Shown piece after piece: positions 42,828-53,602 of a DNA stretch of 64,000 nt. Location: the NCBI GenBank assembly GCA_903877165.1, contig CAIRCU010000015.1, positions 1 to 64,000 of the forward strand. Reading direction: 5' to 3'. A model generated the notes under the pieces. The model searched no databases, was not told where the DNA came from, and was given only the letters and a program-made list of their open reading frames with translations. This stretch comes from Methanobacteriota archaeon (GTDB lineage Archaea > Thermoplasmatota > E2 > DHVEG-1). Each line of letters begins with the position of its first letter. Position 1 is the stretch's first letter. The translations under genes and the position numbers were made by a program.

Positions 42828-44738
42828 ATGAAGCGCATCAGCATTTTTCTCGTAATCGGCATCGTGGTCGTCAGTGGAATTGCCTCGGCTCTTCCCGCAA
42901 ACCACAACGCGAGCATCATAGACCGGCAGACCGCTGTGTTTTCACAGCCAGTCTTCAGCAGCACCAATGGAGCAACATCGGTCCAGGTATCGGGAACGAA
43001 CGCATGGGTTAACGACCCAGGGTGTCCGTTGATACCGGCATCACAATTCCATTTCCTCCTGCCATTTGAGGCAACGATTCAGTCAGTTTCCGTTGTGTAT
43101 GGACAGTCTACGGAATTACCGCTGTCACAACCACTAGTATTGGCTCAGGCGCCTGTACCGCTGGGCACCAAGGCCGTTGCCCAAGATGTCACGCCCGTGG
43201 CGCTTTCTGCGTGCTACCCTGATGCGCCGTACCTCGTAGCGAGCGGTGCAGGGTTAAACGGTCAGAGTGAAGCAACGTTCTTGACGGTCACCTGCTACCC
43301 CTGTCGATACTATCCTGATCGGCAGGTCTTCTCGGTCAGCTCCCAAGTGACTGTGACCGTGACGTATGTTCCACCGTTGTCTCCAAAACAGTTCGGTGAT
43401 GAAAAAGACCTGTTGATCATCGCGCCCGAGAAGTTCGCCAGCGCCCTCCAGCCCCTGGTCACGCATAAGGAGACCATGGGCGTACGTACGGTGCTGAAGA
43501 CCGTGGAGGACATCCTCGCGACGTACACCGGTCGGGATGCCCCGGAGAAAATCAAGTACGCGATTAAGGATCTACGGGAGACGCTCGGTATCCGCTATGT
43601 GCTGCTCGTCGGTGGAATGAAAACCATAATCTTTGGGACTCCTCGGGATGATGCGAATCAGGGGACAGCGGACTGGTATCTGCCAGCGCGGTACACGAAC
43701 CTGTATGAGGGCGGCGGCGAATATGTAGATCCCGGATACCTCAGCGACTTGTACTATGCTGACCTCTATAATCAAAACGGGTCCTTCTCCAGTTGGGACA
43801 GCAACGGGAACGGCATCTTCGCAGAATGGCACGGAACCTCAAAGGATATCCTCGATTTGTACCCCGATGTGTACGTCGGCCGGCTCGCCTGCGAAAACCT
43901 CCAGGAGGTCAAAACCGTCGTCGACAAGATTGATACGTACGAGTCCACTCCAAGCTCCGCGAAATCCTGGTTCTCCACCATGGTGGTCATCGGGAGCGAC
44001 ACCTTCAACGACACCACGAGCACCAATATCTACGAAGGCGAAGCTGAGACCACAAAATCGCTTTCATACATGACGAATTTCACCGGGGTGAAGATCTGGG
44101 GTTCGAACAAGGACACCGGCGGACTCATCCCCGTACCACTCGACATCGTGAAGACCATCTCCAAGGGCGCCGGGTTCGTAGCGTTCTCCGGACACGGCAG
44201 CCCGGAACGCTGGAACACGTACTGGCCGGAAGCATTTAATGAGAAACGCGCCCGCGGCCTGTGGTACTACAATCTTCCGTTCCTGCACAACGGTGAAAAA
44301 CTGCCTGTCGTTGTCATCGGCGGCTGCCACAACAGTGAGTACAATGTGACCGCGACCGGATTCCTCCATGGTGCACCCTGGGTTTACAGTCCGGTGCCGG
44401 AGTGCTTCAGCTGGTTGTTCGTCCGCAATCCACGGGGTGGCGCGATCGCCACGTTCGGCAATACCGGTCTTGGGTACGGCGCGGTCGGCAACGTCAGCGA
44501 CCTTGATGGCGACGGTATCAACGACCCGGATTGCTGTGAGGCCCTCGGCGGGTATCTCGAAGGCCAGTTCTTCAAGGCCTACGGGGTGGAAGGCGTCCAT
44601 GTCCTCGGCGAAGCCTGGGGAGCAGCAATCACCCAATACCTGAATACCTACCCCGGGATGCATGATATCTACGATTGTAAGACGGTTCAGGAATGGGCTA
44701 TGCTGGGAGACCCCAGCCTGATGATTGGGGGATACTAA
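42828..44738 (+). CDS. Secreted C25 (gingipain-like) cysteine peptidase
   Basis: 636 residues with signal peptide IFLVIGIVVVSGIASALP. Catalytic His456 in FSGHGSPERWN and Cys500 in IGGCHNSEYN; calcium-loop candidates DSNGNGIFAEW and DLDGDGINDPD. It ends GDPSLMIGGY, matching the paralogue at 11603-13507 across its length. It sits between the beta-oxidation operon and the mutase operon, linking secreted proteolysis with acyl-CoA catabolism only by location. Leader GGGGATATTCCT before the ATG. Confidence 0.9.
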   Translation: MKRISIFLVIGIVVVSGIASALPANHNASIIDRQTAVFSQPVFSSTNGATSVQVSGTNAWVNDPGCPLIPASQFHFLLPFEATIQSVSVVYGQSTELPLSQPLVLAQAPVPLGTKAVAQDVTPVALSACYPDAPYLVASGAGLNGQSEATFLTVTCYPCRYYPDRQVFSVSSQVTVTVTYVPPLSPKQFGDEKDLLIIAPEKFASALQPLVTHKETMGVRTVLKTVEDILATYTGRDAPEKIKYAIKDLRETLGIRYVLLVGGMKTIIFGTPRDDANQGTADWYLPARYTNLYEGGGEYVDPGYLSDLYYADLYNQNGSFSSWDSNGNGIFAEWHGTSKDILDLYPDVYVGRLACENLQEVKTVVDKIDTYESTPSSAKSWFSTMVVIGSDTFNDTTSTNIYEGEAETTKSLSYMTNFTGVKIWGSNKDTGGLIPVPLDIVKTISKGAGFVAFSGHGSPERWNTYWPEAFNEKRARGLWYYNLPFLHNGEKLPVVVIGGCHNSEYNVTATGFLHGAPWVYSPVPECFSWLFVRNPRGGAIATFGNTGLGYGAVGNVSDLDGDGINDPDCCEALGGYLEGQFFKAYGVEGVHVLGEAWGAAITQYLNTYPGMHDIYDCKTVQEWAMLGDPSLMIGGY

Positions 44739-44750
44739 TCTCCCTTCCCT

Positions 44751-44765
44751 TTCTTTTTTTATTTT
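44751..44765. terminator. T-rich convergent gene end
   Basis: TTCTTTTTTTATTTT between the convergent peptidase and MeaB genes. Confidence 0.45.
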
Positions 44766-45697
44766 AAAAGAGCATTGAGGATTTCGTCTGCAGCGGTATA
44801 TGGGTCGAGTTCCCGGACGCTAATTCTCTGAAGGCAGCATTCGACTTGGGATTTGAGTTTTTCGTCGTCAAGAACGTAGCTGATGACGCGTTTTCGGATG
44901 AGTTCGAGGAGTTCGGCTTCGTATCGGATGCGGCGTCGATTCTCGAACACGTGGGTCTCATGCATATAGCTGGTGTGGGCTGCGATATTCTCGATGAGGG
45001 TGCTCACGCCTTTTCGTTCTTTCGCTGAGGTGGCGATGATAGGGATTTTCCAGTCACGGTCAATGGCGAGGTCCACCATGGATTGCAGCTCCGCTATAGT
45101 TTGTTCGACGCCGGGTTTGTCTGCTTTGTTGACCACGAAGATGTCCGCGATCTCCATGAGGCCTGCTTTGATAGTCTGGACAGCGTCGCCAAGGCCGGGG
45201 ACGGTGACCACGATGATGGTATCAGCGACTTTGACGATCTCGACTTCATCTTGTCCAACACCGACTGTCTCGATAAGGATGATGTCCATGCCAGAAGCAT
45301 CTAGGATGTCGACGACGTCGAACACCGCGTTGGTCAGGCCACCGAGTGCTCCACGGGTGCCCATGCTGCGGATGAACACGCCGGCGTCGGTGGACAGCTC
45401 GGTCATTCGGATGCGATCGCCGAGCAGGGCGCCGCCGCTGAACGGGCTGGTGGGGTCGATAGCGATGATTCCGACTTTTTTACCGAGATGACGATATGTT
45501 TTGGTGAGTTCGAAAAGCAGGCTGCTCTTACCGCTGCCCATGACGCCTGTGACGCCGACCACATGGGCGTTGCCTGTGTGGCTGTAGAGGGTTTTCATGG
45601 AGGAGATAGCTTCTGGATCGGCATTCTCTACCAATGATATAAGTCGGGCGATGGACCGGGTATCGCCAGTGAGTACCTTGGTCGTGAGGTCGGTCAT
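44759..45697 (-). CDS. meaB: MeaB/ArgK-type GTPase for methylmalonyl-CoA mutase
   Basis: 312 residues. G1 [12 protein letters not shown]3 region [11 protein letters not shown]4 NKADKPG. This G3E-family chaperone delivers or exchanges adenosylcobalamin on methylmalonyl-CoA mutase. Its start overlaps the mutase small subunit stop. It ends the cobA-mcmA1-mcmA2-meaB operon, the standard partner set. Confidence 0.95.
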   Translation of the reverse strand: MTDLTTKVLTGDTRSIARLISLVENADPEAISSMKTLYSHTGNAHVVGVTGVMGSGKSSLLFELTKTYRHLGKKVGIIAIDPTSPFSGGALLGDRIRMTELSTDAGVFIRSMGTRGALGGLTNAVFDVVDILDASGMDIILIETVGVGQDEVEIVKVADTIIVVTVPGLGDAVQTIKAGLMEIADIFVVNKADKPGVEQTIAELQSMVDLAIDRDWKIPIIATSAKERKGVSTLIENIAAHTSYMHETHVFENRRRIRYEAELLELIRKRVISYVLDDEKLKSQVECCLQRISVRELDPYTAADEILNALLK

Positions 45698-46089
45698 CGT
45701 TTCACGTTCTTCTGGATGTAGCAGACGATGTCGTCGACGGGTGTGCCTGGACCGAAGATCTCGTTGATGCCTGCCTTCTTCAACGCGGGGATGTCCTCTT
45801 GAGGGATGATGCCGCCGCCGATGAGGAGAACGTCGGTGAGTTCTTGAGTTTTCATGAGTTTTGCTACGTCTATAAATAAAGTCATGTGCGCCCCAGAGAG
45901 GAGACTTAGGCCGATGACGTCGACGTCCTCTTGGATGGCCGAAGCGACGATTTGTTCCGCGGTTTGGTGTAGGCCGGTGTAGATGACCTCCATGCCGGCG
46001 TCTCGGAGGGCGCGGGCGACGACTTTAGCGCCGCGGTCGTGGCCGTCGAGGCCGGGTTTCGCGATTAAGACACGGATTTTCTTTGCCAT
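45694..46089 (-). CDS. mcmA2: Methylmalonyl-CoA mutase, B12-binding subunit
   Basis: 131 residues, a stand-alone cobalamin-binding domain: [19 protein letters not shown] contains the D-x-H-x-x-G motif whose His coordinates cobalt; LSLLSGAHM and [12 protein letters not shown] complete the B12 pocket. Works with the large subunit upstream as in other archaea. Confidence 0.96.
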   Translation of the reverse strand: MAKKIRVLIAKPGLDGHDRGAKVVARALRDAGMEVIYTGLHQTAEQIVASAIQEDVDVIGLSLLSGAHMTLFIDVAKLMKTQELTDVLLIGGGIIPQEDIPALKKAGINEIFGPGTPVDDIVCYIQKNVKR

Positions 46090-46103
46090 GAGGCTTCCTC
46101 GTG

Positions 46104-47735
46104 TTAATAGATAGCTGGTTCTCGGTATTCGCCGAAGACGTCGCGCAGGACGCCGCAGGTCTCCCCGAGGGTCGCGTAGCTGTGGATGCAGGCGAGCAGG
46201 GAGGGCATGAGGTTCTCGGTGCCTTCGGCAGCCTTCCGCAGGGTTGCAAGCGTTGCATCGGTTTTCGCTTGATCCCTGGTTTTCCGAAGATGTTGGAGGC
46301 GCTGGATTTGCCGCTCCTCTCCTTTTTCATCGATGCGGAGTAGCGGGATGGATGGTGCTTCGTTGGATTGGTATCTGTTCACACCGACGATGACGCGCTG
46401 TTTCTCATCGATTTCTTTTTGGTAGCGGTACGCGCTTTCCGCGATCTCGCGTTGGAAGAATCCTTTCTCGATAGCGGGGATGACGCCGCCAAGCTTAGTG
46501 ATGCGGTCGAAGTATTTGTACGTCTCGTCCTCCATGGTATCGGTGAGCCATTCGACATAGTACGAGCCACCAAGGGGGTCCGCGGTGTTGATGACGCCGC
46601 TTTCCTCGGCGATGATCTGCTGGGTGCGCAGCGCGATCTTCACGGCTTTCTCCGAAGGAAGGGCGAGCGCCTCGTCCATTGAGTTCGTATGCAGGGACTG
46701 GGTGCCGCCAAGCACCGCGGCGAGCGCTTGGAGGGTGACGCGGGTGATGTTGATCTCCGGTTGTTGCGCGGTCAGAGTGCAGCCGGCGGTCTGAGTATGG
46801 AATCGAAGCCACTGTGAACGCGGGTGTTTCGCTCCTAGATTCTTGATTTCTTTGGCCCAGATGCGTCGTGCGGCGCGGTACTTCGCGATTTCCTCGAAGA
46901 AGTCGTTGTGAGCATTGAAGAAGAAGCTAAGGCGGGGGGCGAAGTCGTCGATCGCTAGCCCGCGGGCCATCGCTGCCTTGACATACTCCAGTCCGTCCGC
47001 GAGGGTGAAAGCGAGCTCCTGGACCGCGGTCGACCCTGCTTCGCGGATGTGGTAGCCGCTGATGCTGATCGTGTTCCAGCTGGGGACTTGCTTGAAGCCG
47101 TATTCGAAGGTGTCGACGATGAGCCGCATGGACGGCTCAGGTGGGAAGATGTAGGATTTCTGCGCGATGTATTCCTTAAGGATGTCGTTTTGAATGGTGC
47201 CGCCGAGGAGGTGCTTGGGGATGCCTTGGTTCTCCGCGTTGGCGATGTACATCGCCCAGACGATGGCCGCTGGACCATTGATTGTCATCGAGGTCGTGAT
47301 GTCCTTGAGAGGGATGTCATGGAAGAGAATCTCCATGTCTTCGAGGGACGAGATGGCGACGCCGCATTTGCCGAACTCGCCGCGGGCGAGGGGTTGGTCC
47401 GTGTCGTAGCCGTAGAGTGTGGGGTAGTCGAAGGCGACGGACAGCCCGGTCTCGCCGTGCTCGAGGAGGTATTTGTAGCGTCGGTTGGTTTCTTCTGCGC
47501 TGCCGAAGCCTGCGAACTGCCGCATGGTCCAGAGGCGGCCGCGGTACATGTCCTCGTGGACGCCGCGCAGGAAGGGGTACTGTCCGGGGAGGCTGTCTCG
47601 ATAGCGTGCAGCGTCGTCTGTGAGTTGCTCTGGGGTGTAGATGGATGCTATGTCGATATTGGAGAGGGTTCGAAAGCGCTTTTTGTGTGGTTTGGTCTGA
47701 TGCTGGGTTGGTCGTGGCTCGTTTTCTGCTGTCAT
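46104..47735 (-). CDS. mcmA1: Methylmalonyl-CoA mutase, large subunit
   Basis: 543 residues. TIM-barrel catalytic domain: [63 protein letters not shown] and [19 protein letters not shown]. Converts (R)-methylmalonyl-CoA to succinyl-CoA. ATG 47735 has an AGGAAACCACC site; upstream in-frame ATG 47807 would extend into the cobA gene. No epimerase gene is obvious nearby. Confidence 0.95.
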   Translation of the reverse strand: MTAENEPRPTQHQTKPHKKRFRTLSNIDIASIYTPEQLTDDAARYRDSLPGQYPFLRGVHEDMYRGRLWTMRQFAGFGSAEETNRRYKYLLEHGETGLSVAFDYPTLYGYDTDQPLARGEFGKCGVAISSLEDMEILFHDIPLKDITTSMTINGPAAIVWAMYIANAENQGIPKHLLGGTIQNDILKEYIAQKSYIFPPEPSMRLIVDTFEYGFKQVPSWNTISISGYHIREAGSTAVQELAFTLADGLEYVKAAMARGLAIDDFAPRLSFFFNAHNDFFEEIAKYRAARRIWAKEIKNLGAKHPRSQWLRFHTQTAGCTLTAQQPEINITRVTLQALAAVLGGTQSLHTNSMDEALALPSEKAVKIALRTQQIIAEESGVINTADPLGGSYYVEWLTDTMEDETYKYFDRITKLGGVIPAIEKGFFQREIAESAYRYQKEIDEKQRVIVGVNRYQSNEAPSIPLLRIDEKGEERQIQRLQHLRKTRDQAKTDATLATLRKAAEGTENLMPSLLACIHSYATLGETCGVLRDVFGEYREPAIY

Positions 47736-47748
47736 GGTGGTTTCCTGC

Positions 47749-48273
47749 TTACCAGTCGATTCCTTTGCGGCATTTCTCCCCGTGTTGATAGGGGTGTTTG
47801 ATTTCAAGGATCTCGCTGACGAGGTCCGCGCGTTTGACGATCTCCGGAGGCGCGTAGCGTCCCGTCAGGATGATGTCCATGGCGTGTGGTTTGTGGTTAA
47901 GGATTTCGAGGACGTCATGGAGTGAGATGAGGCGGTAGTCAAGGGCGACGTTGATTTCGTCGAGGATGACGACGTCGTGCTTCTCTTCTTCGATGATGGT
48001 CTTGGCGTGTTGAAGGCCTTGATGCGCGAGGTCGATGTCGATTTGCTCTGGCTTGTTTTTGTTGACGAATTCGTCGCGGCCGAATTGCTTGACGGTGAAT
48101 CCGGGGATGCGTTCGAGGGCGTCGATTTCGCTGTACCGCCGTCCTTTCATGAACTGAATCATGTAGACGGAGAGCCCGTTGCCTATGGCGCGGATGCCTT
48201 GGCCGATGGCAGCGGTGGTCTTGCCTTTGCCGTTGCCGGTGTAGATATGGATAAGTCCGCGTTCTCCCGTCAT
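47749..48273 (-). CDS. cobA: Cob(I)alamin adenosyltransferase (CobA/BtuR type)
   Basis: 174 residues. P-loop GNGKGKTTA near the N-terminus, [11 protein letters not shown], and [15 protein letters not shown]. Makes adenosylcobalamin, the cofactor of the mutase encoded just downstream. First gene of the operon; placement strongly links it to methylmalonyl-CoA metabolism. Confidence 0.93.
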   Translation of the reverse strand: MTGERGLIHIYTGNGKGKTTAAIGQGIRAIGNGLSVYMIQFMKGRRYSEIDALERIPGFTVKQFGRDEFVNKNKPEQIDIDLAHQGLQHAKTIIEEEKHDVVILDEINVALDYRLISLHDVLEILNHKPHAMDIILTGRYAPPEIVKRADLVSEILEIKHPYQHGEKCRKGIDW

Positions 48274-48488
48274 GGTCCGTTCTGAAAACGGTTCATGCTA
48301 TTAAACTTCTTTCCTCGCGAACCTTCGATACGCGTTCCTTCATTGTATACTGTCTCCGTGGATGATATAAGTGGATTTTTCCTGCCGTTCTATCCGGATA
48401 TTCTCAGTGTATTTTGGTTCGTTTATCGTGTCTTTTCCCCTGGAATTCACCGGAAGATTTATGTCTGTTCACCGAATTCACCTCAGTC

Positions 48489-49628
48489 ATGCAACTGGAA
48501 CTGACTGAGCAGCAGAAAATGATTCGCAACATGGTTCGCGAGTTCGCTGAAAAAGAGATTGCACCCATCGCCGCTGAGCTTGATAAAAAGGAGGAGTACC
48601 CGACCAAGACGCTGGAGAAGATGGCGGCACTCGGACTTCTAGGCATCATTATTCCGACGGAGTACGGAGGCGCTGGGCTGGATACCGTCGCCTATGCGAC
48701 CGTCATTGAGGAGATCTCGCGCAAATGCGCCTCGACAGGGGTCATCACCTCAGTGCATAATTCGCTAGCCGCCTGGCCGATCATCAAGTACGGAACAGAT
48801 GCGCAGAAGAAGAAGTACCTCCCCCTGCTAGCAAAGGGTGAGCGGATTGGGGCGTTCGCGGGCACCGAGCCGAACGCAGGATCCGACCTCGCCGCGATGA
48901 AGACCACCGCGGAACTCAAGGGGAACCACTACATCATGAACGGAAGTAAGACGTTCATCACGAGCGGGCCGAAAGCCGGCATCGTCATCGTCTTCGCCGT
49001 CACGAACAAGGCAGCGGGGACTAAAGGCCTCAGCGCCTTCATCGTGGAGAACACCTTCAAAGGCTACAAGGTCGGCAGCATCTTCGAGAAACTCGGCATC
49101 CGCGCCTCACAGACCTCGGAACTGATCTTTGAGAACATGGAAGTCCCCAAGGACAACCTCCTCGGAAAAGAAGGCGACGGATTCAAGATTGCGCTCAGCA
49201 CGCTGGACGGAGGCCGCATCGGGATAGCATGTCAGGCCGTCGGCATCGCACAGGCGGCGCTCGATGAAAGCATCTCATATGCGAAGCAGCGGGAGCAGTT
49301 CGGCCAGCCCATAGCGAAGTTTCAGGCGATTCAATGGATGATTGCGAACATGGCCACCCGAATCGAGGCGGCCCGGCTCCTCGTCTACAACGCGGCGTAC
49401 GCCAAAGACAAGGGAGAGCGGATCAGCAAGCATGCGGCGATGGCGAAACTGTTCGCCTCGGAGACCGCCATGGACGCGGTCATCGACGCCCTGCAGATCC
49501 ACGGCGGCTACGGGTACACCAAGGAGTACACCGTAGAGCGGCTTTTCCGCGATGCCAAAATCACGGAAATCTATGAGGGGACCTCGGAAGTCCAACGCAT
49601 GGTGATCGCCTCAAGTCTCCTCGGTTAG
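48489..49628 (+). CDS. Acyl-CoA dehydrogenase
   Basis: 379 residues. LTEQQKMIRNMVREFAEKEIAP, FAGTEPNAGSDLAAM, and the catalytic Glu in ITEIYEGTSEVQRMVI, placed as in short-chain (butyryl/isovaleryl) enzymes. Uses FAD and passes electrons to ETF, encoded at 51294-53018. Start at 48489 is supported by family N-terminus and a box near 48455 (leaderless transcript); upstream in-frame codons give an unrelated extension. Confidence 0.95.
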   Translation: MQLELTEQQKMIRNMVREFAEKEIAPIAAELDKKEEYPTKTLEKMAALGLLGIIIPTEYGGAGLDTVAYATVIEEISRKCASTGVITSVHNSLAAWPIIKYGTDAQKKKYLPLLAKGERIGAFAGTEPNAGSDLAAMKTTAELKGNHYIMNGSKTFITSGPKAGIVIVFAVTNKAAGTKGLSAFIVENTFKGYKVGSIFEKLGIRASQTSELIFENMEVPKDNLLGKEGDGFKIALSTLDGGRIGIACQAVGIAQAALDESISYAKQREQFGQPIAKFQAIQWMIANMATRIEAARLLVYNAAYAKDKGERISKHAAMAKLFASETAMDAVIDALQIHGGYGYTKEYTVERLFRDAKITEIYEGTSEVQRMVIASSLLG

Positions 49629-49668
49629 TTGCGAGTACCTCACATCCGTTCGGTACAAGAGGAATCTT

Positions 49669-51297
49669 ATGGGGGAGGACACGTACAGTCAGGCCTGCAA
49701 GAGCTGGAAGTGGAACATCCCGAAGAAATACAATCTCGGCGTCGACGTAATAGACAAGCATGCGGCGTCGAAGAACCGCAACAAGGTCGCGTTGTTCTGG
49801 GAGAACGCTGCGGGCGCGACCGAACAGTACACATTCGGGGATTTGAAGGTTCTCACGGACCAGTGCGGCAACGCGCTTCGCGGACTGGGCCTGGGGAAAG
49901 GCGACCGGTTTCTCATCCGATTGCCGAACATCCCGCCGTTTCAAATCAGTTTTTGTGGTGGCGCGAAGGTCGGTGCCGTGCCGATTCCATCCAGCGTCAT
50001 GTTCCGCGAGCATGAGATTGAATATCGGATTAACGATAGTTCTGCGAAAGCCGTGATTACCACCGCTCAGCATGCTGCTGAGGTGCACAAGGTCGCATCG
50101 AAATGCCCGTCCCTCAAACACATCATCGTCACGGACGACCCGAAGGGCGATGAGCTGTCGTTTCATCAGCTCGTAAGGGAAGCATCTCGGAACCTTGAGG
50201 TCGAGCCGACGACGAGTACGGATATCGCATTCTTCTGCTACACGTCGGGGACGACCGGGAATCCCAAAGGCGCGGTGCATCTCCATCGCTGGGTACCGGG
50301 CAACGACCCAAGCGTCCTGTTCTGGCAGGATGGAAAAGAGACCGACATCATCGCCCACACCGGCGATTTGAACTGGATTTATCCGCTGGGCAACGGGTTC
50401 TTGTACGTCTGGCGCTGGGGGCTTTCGACCCTGGTGTACGCGGGGAAGTTCGATCCGGAGGCATGGTTCGCGCTCATGGAGAAATATAAGGTGACGAACC
50501 TTGCGTCGGTGCCGACCGCGTACCGGATGTTCCTGACGGTAAAGGACGCGCAGCGTCGGTATGATTTGTCTGCGCTTCGCCATTGTATCTCGGCGGGTGA
50601 GCCGTTGAACCCGGAGGTGCTGCGGCAGTGGCGTGAGCGGTTCGGCCTGGAGATCTATGATGGAATCGGGATGACCGAGGTCATGGTCTACGTATCGAAC
50701 CAGCCGTTGTTTGCGATCAAGCCTGGGTCGTGTGGACAGCCGCAGCCGGGTCACCGCTGCGCTCTAGTCACCGAGGAGGGTGTGCCGGTCCCCGTGGGAG
50801 AGAATGGTGTGCTGGCCATTGATAAAAAAGACCCTGGTTTATTTAGAGAGTATTGGAATAAGCCGGAGAAGACCAAGGAATGCTTCCGTGGCGAGTGGTT
50901 CTTAAGCGGTGACGTCCTCTACCAAGATGAGCAGGGGTATTACTGGTTCAGCGGGCGCAACGACGACCTCATCAAGGCGAGCGGGTACCGGATCTCGCCG
51001 TTCGAGGTGGAATCCGCGATTATCTCGCATCCGCTGGTGTTGGAGTGCGCGGTCGTCGCCAGCCCGGATCCGATGCGCGGGACGATCATTAAATCGTTTG
51101 TGGTGCTGAAGGATCATTCGAAGGCGTCTCCTGCGCTGGTCATCGAGATTCAGGAGCATGCGAAGCGGGTTGCTGCGCCGTATAAGTACCCTAGGGAGGT
51201 TGAGTTCGTCACGGAGCTGCCGAAGACCCAGAGCGGCAAAATCAAACGCAAGGAGCTGCGTGAGCGGGAGCAGGAGAAGAAAGGGGGTGTGCCATGA
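49669..51297 (+). CDS. AMP-forming acyl-CoA ligase
   Basis: 542 residues. AMP-binding motif YTSGTTGNPKGAVH, adenine/pantetheine region CISAGEPLNPEVLRQW, YDGIGMTEVM, SGDVLYQDEQGYYWFSGRNDDLIKASGYRISP and the C-terminal catalytic Lys in QSGKIKRKELR. Resembles medium-chain/ACSM-type ligases (KSWKWNIPKKYNL start). In this cluster it could activate short fatty acids or 4-hydroxybutyrate. Overlaps etfB by 4 bases. Confidence 0.92.
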   Translation: MGEDTYSQACKSWKWNIPKKYNLGVDVIDKHAASKNRNKVALFWENAAGATEQYTFGDLKVLTDQCGNALRGLGLGKGDRFLIRLPNIPPFQISFCGGAKVGAVPIPSSVMFREHEIEYRINDSSAKAVITTAQHAAEVHKVASKCPSLKHIIVTDDPKGDELSFHQLVREASRNLEVEPTTSTDIAFFCYTSGTTGNPKGAVHLHRWVPGNDPSVLFWQDGKETDIIAHTGDLNWIYPLGNGFLYVWRWGLSTLVYAGKFDPEAWFALMEKYKVTNLASVPTAYRMFLTVKDAQRRYDLSALRHCISAGEPLNPEVLRQWRERFGLEIYDGIGMTEVMVYVSNQPLFAIKPGSCGQPQPGHRCALVTEEGVPVPVGENGVLAIDKKDPGLFREYWNKPEKTKECFRGEWFLSGDVLYQDEQGYYWFSGRNDDLIKASGYRISPFEVESAIISHPLVLECAVVASPDPMRGTIIKSFVVLKDHSKASPALVIEIQEHAKRVAAPYKYPREVEFVTELPKTQSGKIKRKELREREQEKKGGVP

Positions 51298-52058
51298 ACA
51301 TCGTGGTGTGTGCGAAACAGGTCGTTGATGTCTCCGAGATCAAGGTGGATCCGTCGACGAAGCGACCCGTGCTTTCTGGGATTGCGAAGAAGATCAGCGA
51401 CATCGATAAGAACGCCGTGGAAGAAGCCATACGGATGAAGGAGAAGGTGGGCGGCAAAATCACGGTTCTAACGGTCGGCTCTGCGGATGCAAAGGAGCGG
51501 GTTAAGGAGCTGCTGGCGATGGGTGCGGATGAAGGCGTCGTGATCGTCGCTCCCGTGGACAGTGAGTACTCCGTCGTCGCCACGCTGCTGGCTGCGGCGG
51601 TGAAGAAACTTGGTCAGGTTGACGCTGTTCTGTGCGGGGAGGCCTCCATCGATCTGTTCTCCGGACAGCTGGGACCGCGTCTCGCCGGAGTACTGGATAT
51701 TCCACAGTTGACCTACACGACCAAACTGACTGCTGAGAAAGACCATGTGACCGTGGAGCGTAACCTCGGGGATCATGCCGCGACGATGACGTCGCCGTAT
51801 CCCGTTCTCATCTCCGTCACCAAGGAGATCAACACCCCGCGACTACCCAGTCTCATGCAGATCCTCTCGTCCTCCAGCAAGCCGATCAGGGAGTGGAAGG
51901 CGGAGGAGCTGGCAGGCGGCCCTCTCACACCAAAGATCAAAACCCTGGACATAAAGGGGGTGCCGATGAGCCGCAAGAACATCGTGTACCAGGATGATCT
52001 CGATGCATCAATCCACAAACTCGTCGGCGAACTCGCCAAAGAAGGAGTCCTGAGGTGA
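51294..52058 (+). CDS. etfB: Electron transfer flavoprotein beta subunit
   Basis: 254 residues: MNIVVCAKQVVDVSEI, NAVEEAIRMKEKVGGKITVLTVG and GEASIDLFSGQLGPRLAGVLDIP. Partner of EtfA downstream; takes electrons from the acyl-CoA dehydrogenase. Translationally coupled to the ligase. Confidence 0.94.
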   Translation: MNIVVCAKQVVDVSEIKVDPSTKRPVLSGIAKKISDIDKNAVEEAIRMKEKVGGKITVLTVGSADAKERVKELLAMGADEGVVIVAPVDSEYSVVATLLAAAVKKLGQVDAVLCGEASIDLFSGQLGPRLAGVLDIPQLTYTTKLTAEKDHVTVERNLGDHAATMTSPYPVLISVTKEINTPRLPSLMQILSSSSKPIREWKAEELAGGPLTPKIKTLDIKGVPMSRKNIVYQDDLDASIHKLVGELAKEGVLR

Positions 52059-52064
52059 ACGACA

Positions 52065-53018
52065 ATGGTCATGGTCTACTCTGATAACAAGAGGCTTGCA
52101 CTCGAGCTCATCGCGCTGGGGAAGAACCTCGCGCCTAGCCTCGGCGGGAAGGTCTACGCAGTCACGATCAACCAGCCTGAGGCTGTCATCAAGGAGCTCG
52201 TCGCCCATGGGGTCGACGGCGTCCATGAGATGACGACGAACATCCCGCAGTTCAAGGCGGAGGAGTATGCGAACCTGCTCAAAGACCTTATCCTGGAGCA
52301 TAAGCCGGACCTGGTGCTCATCGGGTCGGATAAGAACGGAAAAGAGCTGGCAGCGCGCCTCGCTGGCATCCTGAACACCGGGTGCGTCATGGATGCAACC
52401 TCGGTCACTGCCCAAGGCAAGACCATCACTGCAGAGCGGGTGGTGTACAGCGGTACGGGTATCGCCGTGGAGCAGTTCACCACGACTCCGGCGATCGTCT
52501 CGATTCCTCCCAGGGCGGCTGAACCGCTCCCTAAGGACGAGCATCACCATGCGGACGTCATGAAGAAACAGGTGACACTCAAGGAGTACCCGTCGAAGAT
52601 CCTGTCCGTGCACGAGGCGAAATCCGAAGGCGTCCATGTGGAGGACGCGGAGATCATCGTCTCCTGCGGCCGCGGGCTGAAGAACAAGACGGACATCCAG
52701 CTGGTCAGCGACCTCGCAGCGGCGTTGAAGGGGAAAACCATCGGGTGTTCCCGTCCTATCGCCGCGGACCTGAAATGGCTGTCGGAGGACCACTGGATCG
52801 GGCTGTCCGGCCATAAGGTCAAACCGAAGCTGTACGTGGCCTGTGGGATCTCCGGGCAGATCCAGCACATCGCCGGCATGCGGGATTCAGGGGTCGTCGT
52901 CGCTATCAACAAGGATCCGGATGCGCTCATCTTTAAATCCGCGGACTACGGCATCGTTGGGGACTTGTACCAGGTCCTGCCGAAGCTTGTGACCGCGCTG
53001 AAGGAACATGCCGCATGA
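52065..53018 (+). CDS. etfA: Electron transfer flavoprotein alpha subunit
   Basis: 317 residues. C-terminal FAD domain is complete: SCGRGLKNKTDIQLVSDLAAAL, CSRPIAADLKWLSEDHWIGLSG, YVACGISGQIQHIAGMRDSGVVVAINKDPDALIF. Only 6 bases after etfB. No membrane quinone reductase for ETF is visible in the window. Confidence 0.94.
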   Translation: MVMVYSDNKRLALELIALGKNLAPSLGGKVYAVTINQPEAVIKELVAHGVDGVHEMTTNIPQFKAEEYANLLKDLILEHKPDLVLIGSDKNGKELAARLAGILNTGCVMDATSVTAQGKTITAERVVYSGTGIAVEQFTTTPAIVSIPPRAAEPLPKDEHHHADVMKKQVTLKEYPSKILSVHEAKSEGVHVEDAEIIVSCGRGLKNKTDIQLVSDLAAALKGKTIGCSRPIAADLKWLSEDHWIGLSGHKVKPKLYVACGISGQIQHIAGMRDSGVVVAINKDPDALIFKSADYGIVGDLYQVLPKLVTALKEHAA

Positions 53019-53065
53019 GCAAACCCTTAAGGCTGATTGTTTCTTACTTCCCCTGAGGGTCCGTC

Positions 53066-53602
53066 ATGACTCGAGACCGTGATATCGCTTTGTTTACCGC
53101 CCTGCCCAAAGAACGGCAGGCGGAGTTCCTTTTCATGCATCTGCGTAACCTCTGGGCGGTGGACGGCCTGTATTTCCTCGGCATCGAAGAGCGGTACGGG
53201 ACAGAGGTCGCGACTGAAGTCGATGCAAAGGTCTGGAGCGTCATGGGGAAGATCGAGGCGCGGAAACTCAAGGAGTTCTTCCAGATCACTACGATAGATT
53301 TATCGACCGCGATGCGGCTGCTCAGCTACACCGGCTGGGCGATGGACCTGGAGGACAAAGAAATCGAGGTTCTCAAGGACCGCGCCATCATCCGTAACCG
53401 TCATTGCCGTGTGCAGACCACGCGGCTATCTAAAGGCCTTGCGGAGTTCGGCTGCAAACCCGTGCGCCTCGGGTTCTTGCGCGCCTTCGTTAAAGAGCTC
53501 GACCCTCGACTGCAGGTGACCTGTGTGCGATGCCCACCTGACCGCCACCCGCAGGACCTCTGGTGCGAATGGGAGTTAACATTCAAGGAGACCACCGTAT
53601 GA
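53066..53602 (+). CDS. Uncharacterised DUF6125-like protein in the acyl-CoA cluster
   Basis: 178 residues, helical N-terminal half (LFMHLRNLWAVDGLYFLGIEERYGTEVATEVDAKVW) and a C-terminal half with several cysteines and histidines (RNRHCRV, FGCKP, CVRCPPDRH, WCEW) that could bind a metal. I think it belongs to the DUF6125 group often found beside anaerobic acyl-CoA metabolism, from memory only. It overlaps the next gene by 4 bases, so it probably serves the same pathway. Confidence 0.6.
   Translation: MTRDRDIALFTALPKERQAEFLFMHLRNLWAVDGLYFLGIEERYGTEVATEVDAKVWSVMGKIEARKLKEFFQITTIDLSTAMRLLSYTGWAMDLEDKEIEVLKDRAIIRNRHCRVQTTRLSKGLAEFGCKPVRLGFLRAFVKELDPRLQVTCVRCPPDRHPQDLWCEWELTFKETTV

Noticed and set aside
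49561-50754. 397-codon minus-strand frame opposite the acyl-CoA ligase
   Set aside because: Arg/Pro-rich, no start signals, lies fully antisense to an unmistakable ligase; a codon-usage shadow.
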